Below, one piece after another: positions 45,831 to 49,572 of a stretch of 49,572 nt of DNA; position 1 is the stretch's first letter; the number at the start of each line of letters is the position of its first letter. The stretch spans positions 1 to 49,572 of the forward strand of contig VGEU01000014.1 of the NCBI GenBank assembly GCA_016869145.1. The letters are read 5' to 3'. The notes below the pieces were generated by a model that did not search any database, was not told the origin of the DNA, and saw only the letters and a list, made by a program, of their open reading frames with translations. This DNA is from Alphaproteobacteria bacterium (GTDB lineage: Bacteria > Pseudomonadota > Alphaproteobacteria > MPNO01 > VGEU01). The position numbers and the translations under genes were made by a program.

Positions 45831-46178
45831 CTACCGCGTGCGGAGGAGGCTCGCCGCGACCACGGCGAGCCCCACCGTGCCGAGCACCGCCCACGCGGAC
45901 GCGAGCAGCACGGTATCGGCGAGCGTGTCCCAGATCGCCGGATGCACATTTCGCTGGATCACCGCCTGTGCGACGTTGAGGCTATTTTGGTCGAGCGCGT
46001 ACCACACCTCGCCGGCGGCGAAGGCGCGGTACATGCCCGACATCACGGCGGCGGCGATCTCGGCGACGAAGGCGGTCGCGGCGAGCAGTAACAGCCAGCC
46101 GCCGGCGAGCGCGCCGAGGCGCGGCAGCCGCGGGCGGCCGATGCGGCTGAGATCGGGTTGGTGGGTCGTCGCGTTCAT
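45831..46178 (-). CDS. Small membrane protein of unknown function
   Basis: A 115-residue protein with two strong hydrophobic helices (LGALAGGWLLLLAATAFVAE and TVLLASAWAVLGTVGLAVVA) separated by a roughly 45-residue, probably periplasmic loop (ALDQNSLNVAQAVIQRNVHP). GGAGGACGCC before the ATG supports this start over an earlier one. It is on the same strand as pgk, 138 bases downstream, and converges with the di-iron-like gene. Family not recognised. Confidence 0.65.
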   Translation of the reverse strand: MNATTHQPDLSRIGRPRLPRLGALAGGWLLLLAATAFVAEIAAAVMSGMYRAFAAGEVWYALDQNSLNVAQAVIQRNVHPAIWDTLADTVLLASAWAVLGTVGLAVVAASLLRTR

Positions 46179-46315
46179 GGCGTCCTCCATCCTCATCAAG
46201 GGACGCCCGATCCTCACGCGCGGCCGGACGCGGCGGAAATGCCGGCTATCTAAGGATTCGATGCCGTCTGGTCATGAGCCGGGCGGCGATGCCCGGCGCG
46301 GCCATGCGCGCGCCG

Positions 46316-47503
46316 CTACGCCCTGAGCGCCGCGACGCCCGGGAGCTCCTTCCCCTCGAGCCATTCGAGGAAGGCGCCGCCCGCGGTCGAGACATAGGTG
46401 AACGCCTCGACCACGCCCGCCGCGGCGAGTGCGGCGACCGTGTCCCCGCCGCCCGCGACCGAGAGAAGCTTTCCCGCACGCGTGAGCTCCGCCGCCCGGC
46501 GCGCGACCGCGACCGTGCCGGCATCGAAGGGCGGGGTCTCGAATGCGCCGAGCGGCCCGTTCCACACCAGTGTCCGGCACTCGGCGAGCGTCGCCGCGAG
46601 CGCCTTCGCGGTCGCCGGGCCGACGTCGAGGATCATCGAATCCGACGGCACCGCCGCGACCGGCACCGTGTGGCTCGGCGCATGCGCCTTGAACTCGCGC
46701 GCGACGACGACGTCGGACGGCAGCACGACGAGGCATTTGCGCCGGTCGGCCTCGGCGAGGATGGCGCGCGCGGTGGCGGCCATGTCGCGCTCGCAGAGCG
46801 ACTTCCCGACATCGGTGCCGAGCGCGTGGAGGAACGTGTTCGCCATCGCGCCGCCGATCACGAGCACGTCGACCTTGGCGACGAGATTGCCGAGGAGGTC
46901 GAGCTTGGTCGAAACCTTCGCGCCGCCGACGATCGCCGCGACCGGGTGCTTCGGGCTCTCCAGCGCATGGTGGAGCGCCTCGATCTCGGCCTGCATCAGC
47001 CGGCCGGCGGCCGCCGGTAGCACGTGGGCGAGGCCCTCGGTCGAAGCGTGCGCGCGGTGCGCGGCCGAGAACGCATCGTTGACGTAGAGATCGCCGAGCT
47101 TCGCGAGCTGGGCGACGAACGCCTCGTCGTTCTTCTCCTCGCCGGCATGGAAGCGGAGGTTCTCGAGCACCGCGACATCGCCGTTCTTCAGTGCCGCGAC
47201 GCCGGCCTCGGCGACGGGACCGATACAGTCGGCGACGAAGGCGACGGGACGGCCGAGCACGGCGCCAAGCGCCGCGGCGATCGGCTTCAGCGATTGCGAC
47301 GGATCGACCCCCTTGGGGCGGCCGAAATGCGACAGCACGACGACCCGGGCCCCTTTGCCGGCGAGCTCGTCGATGGTCGGCTTGAGGCGTTCGAGCCGCG
47401 TCGCATCGGTGACCTTGCCGTCCTTCGCCGGCACGTTGAGATCGCCGCGCAGGAGGACGCGCCGGCCGGCGACCGCGAGACCGTCGAGCGTGCGATAGGC
47501 CAT
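46316..47503 (-). CDS. pgk: Phosphoglycerate kinase
   Basis: Reversible transfer between 1,3-bisphosphoglycerate and ADP in glycolysis/gluconeogenesis. 395 residues. [62 protein letters not shown] and [12 protein letters not shown] are all standard. It starts four bases after the gap stop, completing a tkt-gap-pgk operon. Confidence 0.97.
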   Translation of the reverse strand: MAYRTLDGLAVAGRRVLLRGDLNVPAKDGKVTDATRLERLKPTIDELAGKGARVVVLSHFGRPKGVDPSQSLKPIAAALGAVLGRPVAFVADCIGPVAEAGVAALKNGDVAVLENLRFHAGEEKNDEAFVAQLAKLGDLYVNDAFSAAHRAHASTEGLAHVLPAAAGRLMQAEIEALHHALESPKHPVAAIVGGAKVSTKLDLLGNLVAKVDVLVIGGAMANTFLHALGTDVGKSLCERDMAATARAILAEADRRKCLVVLPSDVVVAREFKAHAPSHTVPVAAVPSDSMILDVGPATAKALAATLAECRTLVWNGPLGAFETPPFDAGTVAVARRAAELTRAGKLLSVAGGGDTVAALAAAGVVEAFTYVSTAGGAFLEWLEGKELPGVAALRA

Positions 47504-47507
47504 CGGC

Positions 47508-48515
47508 TCAGAGCTTGCCCATCTTCACCGCGGTGTCGACCATCCGGTTGGAGAAACCCCACTCGTTGTCGTACCAGGAGAGCACGCGCACCAGCGTGCC
47601 GTCGATCACCTGCGTCTCGGTGAGATCGAAGATCGAGCTCGCCGGATTGTGGTTGAAGTCCTGCGACACCAGCGGCTCGTCGTTGACCGTGAGGATGCCC
47701 TTGAGCGATCCGGAGGCGGCCGCCTTCTTGATCGCCTCGTTCACCTCGGCGGCGGTCGTCTTCTTCGCCGCGATGAACTTGAAGTCGATCATCGAGACGT
47801 TCTCGGTCGGCACGCGGATCGCGGTGCCGTCGAGCTTGCCGTTGAGCTCGGGCAACACCTTGCCGACGGCCTTGGCCGCGCCGGTCGAGGTCGGGATCAT
47901 CGAGCGCGCGGCGGCGCGGGCTCGGCGGAGATCCTTGTGCAGCGTATCGACGAGGCTCTGGTCGCCCGTGTAGGCGTGCACGGTCGTCATGTAGCCCTTC
48001 TCGATGCCGATCGCCTTGTGCAGCGCATAGGCGACCGGGCCGAGGCAGTTGGTCGTGCAGGATGCGTTGGAGACGACCGTGTGGGCGGCGGCGAGCTTGT
48101 CGTCGTTGACGCCGTAGACGACGGTGATGTCCTCGTCCGTCGCCGGCGCGGAGATCAGGACGCGCTTCGCCCCGGCCGTGATGTGCTTCGCCGCATCGTC
48201 GCGCTTGGTGAAGATGCCGGTGCACTCCATCACGACATCGATCTTGAGCCGGCCCCATGGCAGCTTCGCCGGATCGCGCTCCTTCAGGACCTCGATCGTG
48301 TGGTTGCCGATGATGATCGCGTTCTCGGTCGTCTTGACCTCGTGCGGGAAGCGGCCATGCGTCGTGTCGTGGCGCAGGAGATGCGCGTTCGCCTCGACCG
48401 AGCCGAGGTCGTTGATCGCAACCACCTCGATGTCGCTCCGCTTGTTCTCGTAGGCGGCGCGGAGGGTCAGCCGACCGATCCGCCCGAACCCGTTGATCGC
48501 CACGCGAACTGCCAT
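47508..48515 (-). CDS. gap: Glyceraldehyde-3-phosphate dehydrogenase, type I
   Basis: Phosphorylating GAPDH, 335 residues. The Rossmann INGFGRIGR is at 7-15, the catalytic Cys153 in [11 protein letters not shown] and base His180 in [25 protein letters not shown] keeps the Asp typical of NAD use. [15 protein letters not shown] is near the C-terminus. It lies between tkt (11 bases) and pgk (4 bases) on the same strand. Confidence 0.97.
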   Translation of the reverse strand: MAVRVAINGFGRIGRLTLRAAYENKRSDIEVVAINDLGSVEANAHLLRHDTTHGRFPHEVKTTENAIIIGNHTIEVLKERDPAKLPWGRLKIDVVMECTGIFTKRDDAAKHITAGAKRVLISAPATDEDITVVYGVNDDKLAAAHTVVSNASCTTNCLGPVAYALHKAIGIEKGYMTTVHAYTGDQSLVDTLHKDLRRARAAARSMIPTSTGAAKAVGKVLPELNGKLDGTAIRVPTENVSMIDFKFIAAKKTTAAEVNEAIKKAAASGSLKGILTVNDEPLVSQDFNHNPASSIFDLTETQVIDGTLVRVLSWYDNEWGFSNRMVDTAVKMGKL

Positions 48516-48526
48516 TGTTCCCTCCG

Positions 48527-49572
48527 CTAGCTGCCGGCGCGCCGCGCCAGACAGGCCCTGGCCGCCGCCGCGACATGCTCCGCCGTGATTCCGAATTCTT
48601 GGTAAAGGTCCAGATAAGGCGCCGACGCCCCGAATCCAGCCATGCCGACGAAGGCGCCGTCGGCGCCGATATAGCGATCCCAGCCGAAACCGACAGCCGC
48701 CTCGACCGCGACACGGACGGTGTCGGGGCCGAGAACGGCACGGCGGTAGACCTCGGGCTGGCGGTCGAACAGCGTCGTCGACGGCATCGAGACGACCGCG
48801 GTCGGGATGTCATCCTTCTGCAACAGGGTACGCGCGGCGAGCGCGATCGTAACCTCGGACCCGGTCGCGATCAGCGTAACGCGAGGGCTGCCGTCCGCCG
48901 CGGCCAGCACGTAGCCGCCGCGGGCGGAGAGGTTCTCCGCGTCGGCGTTCCGCCTGAGCGTCGGCAGCGCCTGGCGCGTCAACGCGAGCGCCGACGGCCC
49001 GTCGACGTTCCGGAGCGCGATGTCCCAGCACTCCACCGTCTCGACCGCATCCGCCGGGCGGAACACGAGGAGGTTCGGGATCGCGCGGAGCGCGGCGAGA
49101 TGCTCGACCGGCTGGTGCGTCGGCCCATCCTCGCCGAGGCCGATCGAATCGTGGGTGAGGACGTGGATGACGCGCTGGCCCATCAGCGCGGCGAGGCGAA
49201 GCGACGGCCGCAGATAGTCGCTGAAGACGAGGAACGTCCCGCCATAGGGGATGAGGCCTCGATGGAGCGCGATGCCGTTCATCATCGCGGCCATCGCGTG
49301 CTCGCGGACGCCGTAATGGATATAGCCGCCGGCGAAGCTCGACGCCTTGACCGGCGCCTGGCCCTTGGCGCGCGTGTTGTTCGAGCCGGTGAGATCGGCC
49401 GAGCCGCCGAGGAGCTCGGGCACCACGCCGACCAGCGCATCGAGCGTCTCGCCCGAGGCCTGGCGCGTCGCGACCGTCGGCGCGGCGGCGGCGACGCGCG
49501 CCTTGTACGCCGCGATCTCGGCCGCGAAGCTCTCCGGCAACCGGGCGGACACTGCGCGCTCGAACGCGGCAC
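48527..49572 (-). CDS. tkt: Transketolase, C-terminal part (truncated by window edge)
   Basis: Thiamine-diphosphate enzyme of the pentose phosphate pathway and, in some relatives, the Calvin cycle. About 348 residues are inside the window; the N-terminal PP domain lies beyond 49572 and the frame stays open to the edge ([13 protein letters not shown]). The central pyrimidine domain is clear: [55 protein letters not shown]. The C-terminal domain holds [15 protein letters not shown]. First visible gene of tkt-gap-pgk. Confidence 0.96.
   Translation of the reverse strand, partial: AAFERAVSARLPESFAAEIAAYKARVAAAAPTVATRQASGETLDALVGVVPELLGGSADLTGSNNTRAKGQAPVKASSFAGGYIHYGVREHAMAAMMNGIALHRGLIPYGGTFLVFSDYLRPSLRLAALMGQRVIHVLTHDSIGLGEDGPTHQPVEHLAALRAIPNLLVFRPADAVETVECWDIALRNVDGPSALALTRQALPTLRRNADAENLSARGGYVLAAADGSPRVTLIATGSEVTIALAARTLLQKDDIPTAVVSMPSTTLFDRQPEVYRRAVLGPDTVRVAVEAAVGFGWDRYIGADGAFVGMAGFGASAPYLDLYQEFGITAEHVAAAARACLARRAGS

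Overview
The window looks like chromosomal DNA from a high-GC alphaproteobacterium, probably Rhodospirillales or a close relative. This rests on the gene-order blocks sdhCDAB-zapE-mdh-sucCD, ffh-rpsP-rimM-trmD-rplS-leuCDB, dapF-mtaB-ftsY and tkt-gap-pgk, on a DUF2336 gene, and on the strong G/C third-position bias. Most of it is dense housekeeping sequence. I see no phage, CRISPR array, tRNA or rRNA. The only mobile-element trace is the first codons of an IS5-type transposase at the left edge.

Layout. 0-9 kb (minus strand) is a TCA-cycle block: a CitE-like lyase, sdhCDAB, zapE, mdh, sucCD, with an insertion sequence starting directly after the sucD stop codon, where odhA would normally be expected. 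9-16 kb is a mixed accessory stretch: pdxY, a TPR/OGT-like glycosyltransferase, asd, a small exported protein, a frame-disrupted class III nucleotide cyclase and a secreted metallophosphatase-like protein. 16-22.7 kb (minus) is one long translation/leucine block: ffh, rpsP, rimM, trmD, rplS, leuC, leuD, leuB. 23-27 kb holds a degenerate PPP-family phosphatase, an alpha/beta hydrolase with a Cys nucleophile, and a stand-alone molybdenum hydroxylase large subunit. 27-30 kb is dapF-mtaB-ftsY. 30-38 kb holds two tandem EamA permeases, a PNPOx-fold protein, a Nu-class GST, a tartrate/D-malate dehydrogenase, a 1-Cys peroxiredoxin, an Lrp/AsnC regulator with near-consensus Lrp boxes, a Nudix hydrolase and a DUF2336 protein. 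38-46 kb is a redox-rich accessory region: a second lone molybdenum hydroxylase large subunit, a Rieske oxygenase, a fumarate-reductase-like flavoprotein with a half-size [2Fe-2S] partner, AzlCD and a di-iron-like protein. 46-49.6 kb is pgk, gap and the 3' part of tkt.

How the genes work together. The left block supplies succinyl-CoA to succinate to fumarate, and malate to oxaloacetate. asd and dapF serve the aspartate/lysine route, and leuBCD make leucine. ffh and ftsY are both halves of the SRP targeting system. tkt-gap-pgk is central carbon metabolism. The 38-46 kb region is the best candidate for undescribed biochemistry: its oxidoreductases all lack either their usual partners or their canonical residues.

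The most unusual sequence-level observations are: rimM with no ATG, GTG or TTG available for its conserved N-terminus; two compensating indels in the cyclase; loss of nearly all metal ligands in the PPP-like protein beside ffh; the non-canonical FrdA-like/short ferredoxin pair; and a phased pair of Lrp-type operators.
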